A DNA stretch of 64,000 nt, from assembly GCA_036245805.1 (NCBI GenBank), contig BTRK01000004.1, forward strand, positions 37,722,907 to 37,786,906. The letters run 5' to 3'. Below the pieces are notes generated by a model, which saw nothing but the letters and a program-made list of their open reading frames with translations, did not search any database and was not told where the DNA came from. Source of the DNA: Pristionchus mayeri (lineage: Eukaryota > Nematoda > Chromadorea > Rhabditida > Neodiplogasteridae). Of this stretch, positions 43,397-53,135 are shown one piece after another. The position numbers were made by a program, and so were the translations under genes. The stretch's first letter is position 1. Every line of letters begins with the position of its first letter.

Positions 43397-43889
43397 ATTA
43401 CGGTAGTCATCATCCCCCTTCTGGGTGGTAGTCCGACGGGTCGCTCGCTAGGTCACACTTCCTCGCCCTTCCCATCTTTCTAATTCATTTGTTGTGCGAA
43501 CGCCGTCACGAGTCAAGCGTGATCTTTGATCTTTCAGAAGAAGAAATGCCAATCACTAACAATATTTGATATCGACATTCGATGAGCTCAAGTTTTTGTG
43601 CACTTGTCAGTAATGATTTTCACTGTTCTCAAACCTTCAAAACAATCAGAAATACGGATTTAACAACGATTGTAATGAAAACACACCATTTCACATAATT
43701 CCTCATGTTGTTTCGGATGAACGATGTAGCAAATAGTATGGATAAAGATTATTCTAAAATTTATTTTATTTTTTATATTACATAAAAATCGTCATGGCTA
43801 CCGCCAACGGCCAGGGCAGACGGCATCATCGATTCGCTACAGGGTGGCTCGACCTTTCAGGATAATGAGAAAAATCAATACCCCGATCA

Positions 43890-44211
43890 ACATCGGAGAG
43901 ACTCATGAACGTGCAAAAGTTTTGTTTTGTACGGGAATATCACGCCTCTCACATAAGAATCGAGCTGAACGCCGGATTAGGCGAAATTATCCAAATCGAG
44001 TTTTTTTCATTTTTTTAACTTCTATTACATCCCTAAACACACTACCAACGTCTCATTTGCCTACGGTCATGCTGAAGATCCTGGAACGGGGTCGTTGATT
44101 CTCCCACCCGTCTTTAACCTTGATTATCTCCTTTCTCCTGCACTTTAAGCGAGAATCTTCCTCAGGGGAACCCCCACTAACTTTTTGAGCTATATCGATG
44201 CATACAAAATA
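43890..44211 (+). pseudogene. Decayed copy of the unknown gene at 45973-46597
   Basis: The frame beginning around 43920 reads YHASHIRIELNAGLG, and after a break 44060-44211 reads FAYGHAEDPG, FNLDYLLSPAL, stop, ARIFLRGTPTNFLSYIDAYK. The minus-strand gene at 45973 onward has the same string without the stop (FAYDHAEGPG, FNFDYLRSPSL, FLRGTPTNFLSSIDVYK). The in-frame TAA and loss of the middle mark this copy as a pseudogene. It is cut off exactly where the real copy has its stop codon, by a mariner insertion. Confidence 0.7.
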
Positions 44212-45475
44212 TTAGGTTGTTGCATAAGTCTTGTCCGATTTTATCATTTACAAATTCCGGCCTCTAAAGGCATTCATGTGAGCTTTAGCAGCATATATCT
44301 TTTGTGATAGATAGAAGATGTGACACACTTTCTAGAACACTATACTATATCCCTGCCATTTCAATAATATGGACACGAAATTAAACGAAAGTAGTGCACT
44401 TGAACGTTCTCGTTTCGTATTTCTCCAGTGCCCTATTTCCTTAGGAACATACAAAGTACCAAACTCATAGCATTGTCGTAGAGTGTGATGAATGTACAAC
44501 ATACCGAACCACTAATGATAATCAGTCCTTGAAAGGCATGGCTAAAAATTTAAGAGAATCTAAAAATGCGCTCAGATAGTTCTTTGCCGACCGATATGAA
44601 CCCATGCCATTTTCGTACCGTACGATATAGATAAATCATTTGTTTTTAAAAGTGATCAATGTGTGGTGTTAATATCCCTATTCAAGTAAAGTAGTGAATC
44701 TAGTTTCATTCGACGTGATTATTCTTCCAGAAGTTAGTGGTGAAAATTCGAATGCCGAATTTTGCACATTTGGCTAGTTTATGCCTCTCACACAACTAGA
44801 ATGTATGACCTATTGTGGTAATCTGAAGCAGCAACAAATATTCTACAATCGCTTTTGTGGAAACTATTTAAAAATCATTCATCGCTGAATGGAGATTTAA
44901 TTTTCAAAGGATCTGAAATCACGATTTTTGTGAAATTTGTCCGAAATTTCGTTTTCGGAATTTTTCAGTTTTCTGATATAGACGAGCAACTACTCTCGAA
45001 TTTTAATGGTATTTGTATAGCCCCTTTAGCGATGGTTAAAACCGACCCACTGAATTCATTATATGTTGTACTGGAGACAGTGCAATTCATTAACTGGAAA
45101 GCATTCCAGCGTCTACATTCACATTCACTGGGTTCTCATTTTGAATGCGCTGAATAAGCAAGCCCATACAACCTAGTTTTAGAAAGTGAATTATCTATAC
45201 TTATAATTTAGCTGGGTGAGGAAGTATCGCAATCTGTTCCCATCAACTAGCACAGTGCCAAAGAAAAAGTGTGAAGATATGCGATAGTTTGGACAGGTCA
45301 AGCTTCGTTTTATGGTAATGCAGACATTTATGATTTAGATAAATAGCATTGTTGGAATGTACAAGCATATGCCTCTGTTATGCCATGAGGCCAGATAATG
45401 GTAAAAACATACACGCAAGATCGACCAAATAACTTAGAGGCTTCCAAATCGGACAGGACTTATGCAACAACCTAA
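44212..45475. mobile_element. Mariner-family transposon, 1264 bp
   Basis: The ends are TTAGGTTGTTGCATAAGTCT and its inverse (about 30 bp: AAATCGGACAGGACTTATGC, AACAACCTAA), flanked by TA on both sides (44210-44211, 45476-45477). TTAGGTTG ends, a TA duplication and a length near 1.26 kb are all typical of mariner. I could not find an intact transposase frame or the usual DD34D context by eye, so the copy is probably inactive. It lies in the 3' end of the pseudogene at 43890-44211. Confidence 0.9.
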
Positions 45476-45656
45476 TAGAACTCATGAAAATGATATTGAA
45501 CAGTGCTATGTTCTAGAAGACTTCGAAAAATCTATAGTGAAGACGCAAACGAAACTCATGGTGTGTAAATCTTAGGAAGAGAGCCTTAAAATGAGTGGTT
45601 TGCGGTTCCTATACCGTCGATGCTAGGCTAGTTATGAAGATTTGAAGCTCCGAGTT

Positions 45657-45905
45657 GATTTGAAGTCATTTCAGTCGAGTCAGACAGCGCACTTTCCGTA
45701 ATGAGGCGAGGAATGAGAGGGAGTTCGTAAGTAAGGTTCATTTTGAAGTGTGTTTCAGTGATGATTTAACAATACTATTATTAGTAAATTTAAAATGGTC
45801 ACTGAAACACATTTAAAAATGAAACTGATTCACAAACTCCCTCCCATTTCTCGCCTCGTTACGGGAAGCGCGCGGTCTGGCTCTTATCAAATGACTTCAA
45901 ATCAT
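45657..45905. repeat. Hairpin repeat between mariner and the minus-strand gene
   Basis: TTTGAAGTCATTTCAGTCGA, CGTAATGAGGCGAGGAATGA and GTGTTTCAGTGA on the left are mirrored by TCACTGAAACAC, TTCTCGCCTCGTTACGG and AAATGACTTCAAA on the right. Arms are about 115 bp. MITE-like. Confidence 0.8.
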
Positions 45906-45972
45906 ATCGTTACCATAGATTTTTTCGAAAAGTTTACTTGAAAATATCACTGTTGAAATTCATTTTCATCAG

Positions 45973-46597
45973 TTATAGTTTGTATACATCGATAGAGCTC
46001 AAAAAGTTAGTGGGGGTTCCTCTCAGGAAGATTTTTGCATAAAGTGAAGGAGAACGGAGATAATCAAAGTTAAAGGTGAGTACCAGAACCAACGACCCAG
46101 GACCTTCAGCATGATCGTAGGCAAATGCGTTTCTCAGGATCTCTCTGATCGAGGTGGTCCTATTCATTCCCCCAAAAACATCAGATACCAGTTTTTGGCC
46201 TAATCCGAGAAATGTGCATTTCAATTCGATTCTTAGGTGAGAGGCGTGATATACGAGCAGCATAACTCGAACCAAAGGCAACATGCCGACAAAGGCGTTC
46301 TCCGAAACAACAATCTTATGAGATTGTAATCGAAAATTATTACATCTCGCCTAGCTACAAACACTACTTATATTCAGATATAACCGATGCATTGGGTTTG
46401 ATTTCAACATAACCAAAAGATTTGCTGTAAAATTTTGAAAATTCCAAACACCGACAGTACTGCGCTAGCACAGCATCCTCTGGTATTCGGACAGCCCTGA
46501 GCGTAGTGTGGTTACGGTAAGTCGTGGCTACGGTAAAAAGAGCAAGGATCGATAAAGGGATCACCCACAACAATCGATAACCACTCGGCGCGATCAC
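45973..46597 (-). CDS. Unrecognised protein, probably membrane-anchored (model incomplete)
   Basis: Two minus-strand segments look coding. The upstream one (about 46597-46368) contains a hydrophobic segment (LLWVIPLSILALFTVATTY) after a few residues, then VRIPEDAVLAQYCRCLEFSK. The downstream one (about 46316-45973) runs from FVGMLPLVRVMLLVYHASHL through GLGQKLVSDVFGGMNRTTSI to FLRGTPTNFLSSIDVYKL and a stop. Coding status of the second is supported by conservation with the decayed copy at 43890-44211. I could not join the two: no canonical donor/acceptor pair keeps frame, and the first has no in-frame ATG. It may be a pseudogene too. The family is not recognised. Confidence 0.4.
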
Positions 46598-46730
46598 GCG
46601 AAAGTAAAATGAGGGAAGAGTGGATTATTTACATGTCGCGATTTATTGAATTGCGTTGCCCTCTCCAAAATCAATTATATCTCGCCTAAGTTGTTATTGT
46701 CAATATGCCACACAAAGGAGGGCTGATGCG

Positions 46731-46737
46731 TATAAAA
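46731..46737 (+). promoter_or_regulatory. TATA box of the compact membrane-protein gene
   Basis: TATAAAA, followed by a pyrimidine-rich stretch (CCCTCCTCCTCCC), lies 145 bp upstream of the ATG at 46882. Transcription would start near 46760 and leave a 5' leader of about 120 nt. Inference from position and sequence only. Confidence 0.5.
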
Positions 46738-46881
46738 CCCTCCTCCTCCCTCCTCCATTTCATTTTTCGAGCTTCTCCAGTCAACCATTGGCCAGTTCTC
46801 GATCGTCAACTGAGGTCGTCTCGTCGACCTACCGTACCTCTCCGTCACAATTGTCTAACACTGAAACCGTAACGATCCCAA

Positions 46882-48317
46882 ATGGTGAGTACCCTACCTA
46901 CCGTACACCCCCCCCTTCGTCCCGTATTTCTTTTATCATCCCCCCCCTACCGTACCCCTCCAACCTCTTGTACAGTATCCGTTCAGGGAGACAACAACTA
47001 CGAGCCGATCGGCAATGTCGATGCAGGGGGAGGCGCCCCTCCACCCCCGCCGCCAGATGGTGGAACCGACAACATGTACGAAGGACTGGGTGGACCCGGA
47101 CCCGGAACCGGTAAGAGTCAGATCCTGACCCGGCTTACAGTACCCCCGTTACAGTACCTCCACCTCCGCCACCGCCTCCGAAGATGACGCCTGAGAAGCG
47201 AGCTGAGAAGCGAGCTGCACAGCCAATCCGAGACGACGACGGGGTCGACCTGGATTCGGAGGTATACTGTAGGATACTGTAGGTCAGGGTTACTGTATCT
47301 CGGTACGGTATTGGGCGTAATCTCTTATTCTTTCAGAAGCGAAAGCCTACAAAGAGAGACAAGAAGGGAAAGAAGAAAGTGGACGAGGATGGCGAGTCAG
47401 CAATGGGCGCGCCTGAGGTAATGTAGCACTGCTAGCCTTACCTAAGCATGCTTAGGCTGCTTAGGCAATGCTAAGCCTGCTAAGTCAACCTGTCACAAAT
47501 GAATAATAAGATGTCACTGAAAGTGATTCCAGGATGGCACCTCCAAGGGATCCAAGGCGAAGCTTGCGGACAACAGCTCGAAGGTACCGTAGCCTACCGT
47601 AACCTTCAAATAATTGATTGTTCAGAAAACTAAGAAGGATAAGAAGAAGAAAAAGAAGGGAGGACTGGGGCTGATCGCCAAGATCATAATCGCCGTCATC
47701 ATCATTTTGATTATCGGTACGTTTGCAAGATGGATACCGTACTCAATCGATACCGTAATTTATCTATCCTCCATTTCAGCCGGAATCATTACTGGCGCTG
47801 CCGTCGCAACTGGAGCACTGGGAGGAGGCGGAGGGTGAGGCTATCGTATACTGTAGACCTGGACTGATACCGTAATGAAATGACATTGATTAATGAAGTT
47901 CCGAAAATATTTACATTTTATAGAGACGCTGGCTCTGCGGCCCAGAAGGGAGGAACCACTGTCCCTACTCCGAAGCCAACGAATGAAACAACATCTGCCA
48001 CAGCTACCCCACCCAAACCGTCGACAACTACCACACCAACACCAATACCCGGCCCTCCGGACACCTCGGCACCAACATCCGCCCCTCCGGACAGCCCGGC
48101 ACCAACAGCCGAACCAGCCGGCACCCCGGCACCAACATCCGAACCAGCCGGCACCCCGGCACCACCATCCGAACCAGCGGGCACCCCGGCACCAACAATC
48201 GCTGCGGATATCACCCTGGGACCGGTAATCGCGGAGCCTGAAGACCCAGGAACCGGCGCTGACCAAGACACTCAAGATGACAATAGTCCCGACCCGGATG
48301 ATATCATAAGCCCTTGA
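46882..48317 (+). CDS. Single-pass membrane protein with Pro/Thr-rich mucin-like ectodomain
   Basis: Eight coding exons: 46882-46884 (the ATG alone), 46987-47110, 47155-47261, 47337-47417, 47533-47583, 47626-47716, 47780-47834, 47924-48317. All phases agree; protein about 300 residues starting MGDNNYEPIGNVDAGGGAPP. It has a proline-rich N-terminal part, a long Lys-rich basic stretch (KTKKDKKKKKKGG), one hydrophobic segment (LIAKIIIAVIIILIIAGIIT), then imperfect repeats of TSEPAGTPAP type and an acidic end (DPDDIISP). With no signal peptide and a basic cytosolic flank it should be an N-in single-pass protein with a heavily O-glycosylatable outside domain. The function is unknown; it suits a surface or cuticle/epithelial coat protein. 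Introns are very short (42-115 nt), several built from TACCGTA words. Confidence 0.8.
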
Positions 48318-48324
48318 TGTCGCA

Positions 48325-48330
48325 AATAAA
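48325..48330 (+). terminator. Polyadenylation signal AATAAA
   Basis: AATAAA lies 8 bp after the stop codon of the mucin-like membrane protein gene, giving a very short 3' UTR as is common in nematodes. Confidence 0.7.
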
Positions 48331-49180
48331 GTGTTTAATGCATGTGCGTTTCAATTTTTAAATACAACGGTATTTCCCTGATTATGCTCGAATAGATATA
48401 CGCATTTTGCAATGAAGACTCACGCTTTTATTTAAAGCAGGATAATCTACATAGATTACCTTAGGATACCGAAGGCATGCACAGATAGGATCTTTGAACC
48501 ATAATGCAAAATTTTCATCTAAAATTTGGAGTCTCTAGCTCAACATTCAGCCGCGATATACAAGTATGAAGTTTCTACAAGGCTAAGGCAGAATCAACAC
48601 TAGTTTGAAAATCAGGTAGATTCGAGAAGGGGTATATGCAAATGTTCAGGGAACACAGAGAAAGGAAATGTCAGAGGAGAGGGCATAACCATCCTGTCTG
48701 CCGCTCCCGCCACTTCTCTCGCATATCCGAATTACATACCGTATTCTCGTCATTGCTAAGGGATTTCCGCGCAGGATTCTCCGCGGTTTGGGGTGCTTCA
48801 ATTGATCGGGGCATAAGTTGCTCTCACAATAAGTGTTCACAGAGTATGGAATTTCATAACGAGACCTTGCTCATTCGAAAATGGAGAAAATTATGCGAAC
48901 TTATGTTATTCAAAAAACGATCATGTTTTTTTTAGATTTCTTTTTTTTTAGATTTCTGGGCAGATGCAATCGCCAAGGATGCTACCATCACGCTGGCAGA
49001 TGCAATCGAATAAAATCGATTTATTCGCAGGAACTTGCCTGAATACAATCACCGTGTTTCACTGTAAAATAGCAATCGCATGAGTAAAAAAAAGGTAGAA
49101 AAGGTAGCTACCCTAGTTTTCACCATACCTTGAGCGTGTGATGAGCACATAGTTGCCCAACACTGGCGGCGAGGTGTTTT
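48331..49180. other. Non-coding intergenic stretch
   Basis: No gene recognised. CAGATGCAATCG occurs twice (near 48962 and 48998), and a short palindrome AATAAAATCGATTTATT lies at about 49010. The rest is unremarkable AT-rich sequence. Confidence 0.4.
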
Positions 49181-49866
49181 TAGACCATGACCCCCTATAC
49201 ATGGTTAAGCACTTCCCCCCTCAAATAGAGGGGGGAAGTGCTTGACCATGAATAGGGGTTCATGGTCAAAAATCAATTGGTAGGTCAATGGTAGGTCAAG
49301 ACTAGGTACCGTACCCAGTCGATAGTACAGTACCCCCAGATACCGTATACCACTACCGTAATCCACGATTATCGCAAACTAACTTTATTTTAAAAAAAGT
49401 TCTGGCACTGTGCCTAATCGATTATACAGTACCCAAACCCAGTTCCTCGGGTCAGATCCAGTTCCTTGGGTCAAACATTTTTCTAAAAATCCAGAATTCA
49501 GCATAAAATTATTTTAAAGTATCCATATGTATCTTTAATTAACGTAGAATCATTTTATGATCAATTTGGGATTTTTAGAAAAATATTTGGCATTTTTAGA
49601 AAAATGTTTGACCCAAGGAACTGGGTTACGGTAGTTACTTGGGTACTGTATAATCGATTGGGCACGGTGCCAGGACTTTTTAAAAAAATAAAGTTAGTTT
49701 GCGATAATCGTGGGTTACGGTAGTAGTATACGGTAGCTGTACTATCGATTGGGTACGGTACCTAGTCTTGACCTACCATTGACCTACCAATTGATTTTTG
49801 ACCTTGAACCCCTATTCATGGTCAAGCACTTCCCCCTCAAATAGAGGGGGAAGTGCTTAACCATGT
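49181..49866. mobile_element. Fold-back element with nested hairpins
   Basis: Arms of about 310 bp (49181-49500 and 49560-49866) are inverted copies containing TACGGTA/TACCGTA words, TTAGTTTGCGATAATCGTGG and TTTGACCCAAGGAACTGG. Each arm also has its own small hairpin, AAGCACTTCCCCC with GGGGGAAGTGCTT. The GTATAGGGGGTCATGG-type word appears at both ends. No coding potential. Confidence 0.85.
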
Positions 49867-49875
49867 ATAGGTAGA

Positions 49876-50640
49876 CTCTGCAAGCTCCGCCCACTCTGAT
49901 CGGACACTTTTCCCCGCAAAAGCGAGACAAGCGGAGCACAGTCTTCATTCGCAACCAAATCACTCGATCAAAAAAGAATTGGGAAGCTCTTTTCATCCTC
50001 TTTCGAATGAGCCTCCGTGACCCTGGAAAATTCATCTCTAAGTAGGTCAGAATACAAGTTTTATAGAGCGACTTGACTTAGAAAACTATAAAACTCGTAT
50101 GCTGACCTACACAGAAAAGGAATTTCCAGGGACACGGAGGCTCATTCGAAAGAGGATGAAAAGAGCTTCCAAATTCAATTTTGAACGAGTGATTTGGTTG
50201 GGAATGAAGGGTGTGCTTCGTCGAATTCGAAGCGCGCATGGCTCGCGGCTCTCACCGCTTCCTCTCCTCTCTCTCTCTCCCTCTCTCTCCCTCCCCTCCC
50301 TCCACCCGTCTCTCACCCGGCGTGACTAGAGAGCGCCCCGCCTACGTGAAAGCTCGTTTTCTTCCCCTGTAGGGTTCGGCGAAGCCCTACCCGATCGTTT
50401 CGAGAACTGAAACGGCAAAGGAGAAATAGGCTCCGCCCCTCTTTCTCTCGTCTCGCTTTTTGGGCGGTTCAATTCACCCACATTTTGGGTCATAACTTGG
50501 CTCAAACATTAAATATCAACCTAATTCCAAATGCATGGTCCTATTTAGCCCCATAAGAACGCATTAACACCACAATTAGACCTGTGTGACGATTTCGGGT
50601 AACCACCTTGTGGTCCCTATGTATAGGGGGTCATGGGGGT
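49876..50640. mobile_element. Fold-back repeat family, copy 1
   Basis: The first 350 bp form an inverted repeat (CTTCATTCGCAACCAAATCA, GAATGAGCCTCCGTG, GTAGGTCAG and their inverses), followed by a GC- and CT-rich tail with TCTCACCCGGCG, GGCTCCGCCCCTC and CCTTGTGGTCCCTA. The same order of words occurs at 57165-57960, and a truncated inverted copy lies at 52380-52770. No transposase; non-autonomous family of unknown class. Confidence 0.8.
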
Positions 50641-51124
50641 CGCCGCCGGCGTGTGGAACTATGGATGAGCACCTTCAGGCCTAACTCGAGATCATGATTT
50701 TCCCATTTGCTTTTGCCGATAGATAATACAAACTTACAGCTGATTTAACAAATTATAAAATTTAAAAGAAAACGCAACCTAGAAAAATTTAAACGCATGT
50801 TCCTTCTTTTTAATCTGTAAAGGGTTTCTTTTAGACTTGCTTACTAAACTAGGCCCTAAACTCAAACGAGTTGCATTTATTGAAAAAAACACTCAGCAGT
50901 CCTCGTGAAGCTGAAAGGAAGTCGACTTCAAATCAAATTTCTATCCTTTATGCTCGTAAAACTACCTTCCACATGTGCAAGGTAATTCTGTACATCATTG
51001 AGGTACCAACATTTCCTGTATCTACCTCCGTATATCGTGTCAAACCATATGTTCTCTCCAAGCCTTGGCAGTCGCTGAAAGGTTGGGAAAATGCATAAAT
51101 TAAGGTCATAATCAGGATTTTAAT
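50641..51124. other. Non-coding stretch
   Basis: No exon, RNA gene or clear repeat is visible. It ends at the ATTCAATTCAATTC microsatellite that marks the 3' end of the LINE copy. Confidence 0.4.
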
Positions 51125-52250
51125 TCCTTAATTTATTCAATTCAATTCAATTTCTTTATCCGCCATGGTAGGGTGCAATATAATGAGTGAATATTCGTTA
51201 GTTGATGGCAGATTTCCGACGTCTTGTTGACTCGGTTGGAGGGTGGGGCCTTGGGAGGGGCAGCAGTTTGGTAAATGTATTAAAGACGCAGAAGCGATTC
51301 AGAAGTAAAAGAGATAGAGGGGAATGAGAGAATATGCGAACGGAAGCGATTTGGTGAGCTGTTCGCAATTTCAGCAGAAAGCGCATTCCATCTATCAATA
51401 ACTCTAGTCACAAAGCTGGAGTGAGACTTGGGAGGGACAAATGGTAAAGAGATGCGCAACGTATGGGCATTTCGAAGACTACGCAGGAGTGGTGATAGCT
51501 TATATAGATTGGCATGGTGATATGAATAGAAACCGTGTATGGACTTATGAAGAAAAATAAGATCAGATATAATTCTTCTATTTTCAAGTGATTGAAGGGA
51601 AAGGTGAGACAATCTCTCGGGATACAATGAATAGGGAATGTTGCAACGGGCAAAGAGGCGGCGCGTAAAATTGCGCTGTACATTTTCGATGCTGTTAGCA
51701 AGGGTGATAGTGTGAGGAGACCATACCACTGAGCAATATTCAAGCAAAGGTCTGATGAAGGAGGAAAAGGCACGGCAATACAGTGCAGGGTCAGATGAAA
51801 AGAAACATTTGAACATTAAGTTTATCTTGGCTCTCGCTTTAGAAGTTATTTTTGAAATGTGCTCTGTGAACTTAAGAGATGGCTTCATTATTACACCAAG
51901 GTCTTTAACTAAGGGAGAATTAGAGAGGGGAGTCCTTAATGTGGTATAGGGTGCGAGGGGAGAGGGAGCCATAGTGTACAACAGCACATTTAGTCTCATT
52001 GAGGGAAAGATTCCACTCCTGAGACCAAGCAAAGAGTCAATAGCAGACTGTAGAAGTTTTGAATGAAGACGAACCCTAGCATAGATCTTGAGATCATCAG
52101 CATAAATGCCATATTTAATTTCTGGAGGTACTACCTTAGAAAGATCATTTATGAATAAAATGAAAAGGAGAGGGCCAATGCCCGAACCTTGAGGAATCCC
52201 AGAGATAATAGATGTGGGCGCTGATAGTGTGTTCCCAATGAGAACGTACT
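51125..52250 (-). mobile_element. 5'-truncated LINE (non-LTR retrotransposon, CR1/Jockey-like)
   Basis: On the minus strand the sequence encodes the end of a reverse transcriptase: GIPQGSGIGPLLFILFINDL, then the catalytic IYADDLKIYA (about 52110-52080), then KDLGVIMKPSLKFTEHISKI, PLLEYCSVVWSPH and a C-terminal RVIDRWNALSAEI. These are standard motifs of the clade. The frame shifts near 52028 and back near 51940, so the copy is dead. The 5' end is missing; it breaks off within ACTGAGATCT repeats near 52250. The 3' end is an ATTGA microsatellite (about 51131-51150), as in CR1-type elements. Confidence 0.88.
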
Positions 52251-52379
52251 GAGATCTATGTACTGAGATCTGAGATCTGAGATCTATGTAACGTACTGAG
52301 TACTGAGATCTATTCGTTGAAATTAATTCCTATTCATATATATAGGGACAAAAAAGGTTATTGCCGAAAATAAGCTGCC
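52251..52379. repeat. ACTGAGATCT short tandem repeats at the LINE 5' junction
   Basis: TACTGAGATCT and GAGATCTGAGATCT recur several times between 52247 and 52315, with AACGTACTGAG occurring twice. This may be a local expansion at the truncation point. Confidence 0.6.
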
Positions 52380-52770
52380 ATCCTAACAATGCTCAATCCG
52401 CCCGTTGTAATCAGATCATACTTTGGGTGCCGATAGTTTTTCCCAGAATCGAACTAGAGTGCATAAAATACGTGAAAGCTGTATACGAAAAATGGCAGAA
52501 AGCGAGAATATTAGCGGAGCCAAGACACGGCGAAAGAGCGTGCCCTGACTCCGCCCCTTAAACTCATGAGCGCGCGTTTGCTCGTGATTTTTTTGCGCAT
52601 AGGGATAGTCTTCATTCTCAACCAAATAACTCGCTCAAAATCGATTCAGAATCTCTCTTAATCCTCTTCCTAATGAACCTGAGTCATTTTAAAACTTTAT
52701 CTGAGTAGGTCAGATACAAGTTTTATGGCGGATATAGCTAACTTGCATGCTGGATCAGAGCGAGGATGAC
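52380..52770. mobile_element. Fold-back repeat family, truncated inverted copy
   Basis: Word order (CCCAGAATCGAACTAGAGTG, GACTCCGCCCC, CTTCATTCTCAACCAAATAA, TGAGTAGGTCAGA, CAAGTTTTAT) matches the family at 49876-50640 and 57165-57960, with its tail in the opposite orientation relative to the head arm. Only one arm is present. Confidence 0.6.
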
Positions 52771-53129
52771 ATGAGCTTCTTGAAAAATGAGACACCGTTG
52801 TACCACGTTTTGGAGCAAAAGAATACGAATAAAACTCACTTCTCTGAGGGTTCTGAAACTTTCTGAATCGAAACACATATCAATTTACATAATTTTCCAG
52901 AGAACATTTTCAGGATTATTGGCACCTAATCAGCACCGTCAATGCCCATAAATTTGCACCAATTCAAGTGGACACGATTTGAATAATTATGTTCGAGTCT
53001 AATTACTCGGACCAATGACGATATTCCGATGAGTGAGTTTGCTGAAAAATTAAATTGATTTAAGCAATAAAACAAAAATATTTATTATTTAATCCACAAT
53101 TCACATATGACATGTAAATGTATAAACTA
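52771..53129. other. 3' flank of the second F-box gene
   Basis: AT-rich sequence with no recognisable exon on either strand. Confidence 0.4.
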
Positions 53130-53135
53130 TTTATT
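53130..53135 (-). terminator. Polyadenylation signal overlapping the F-box stop codon
   Basis: On the minus strand AATAAA overlaps the TAA stop of the F-box gene at 53134-54141, implying an extremely short 3' UTR. Confidence 0.5.

Noticed and set aside
43844..44098. 84-residue open frame starting MARPFRIMRKINTPINIGET
   Set aside because: It runs in a different frame from the stretch conserved with the paralogue at 45973-46284 and has no independent support.
44855..45157. 100-residue open frame inside the mariner element as a transposase fragment
   Set aside because: I could not see mariner transposase motifs in it; keeping the element call but not a gene call.
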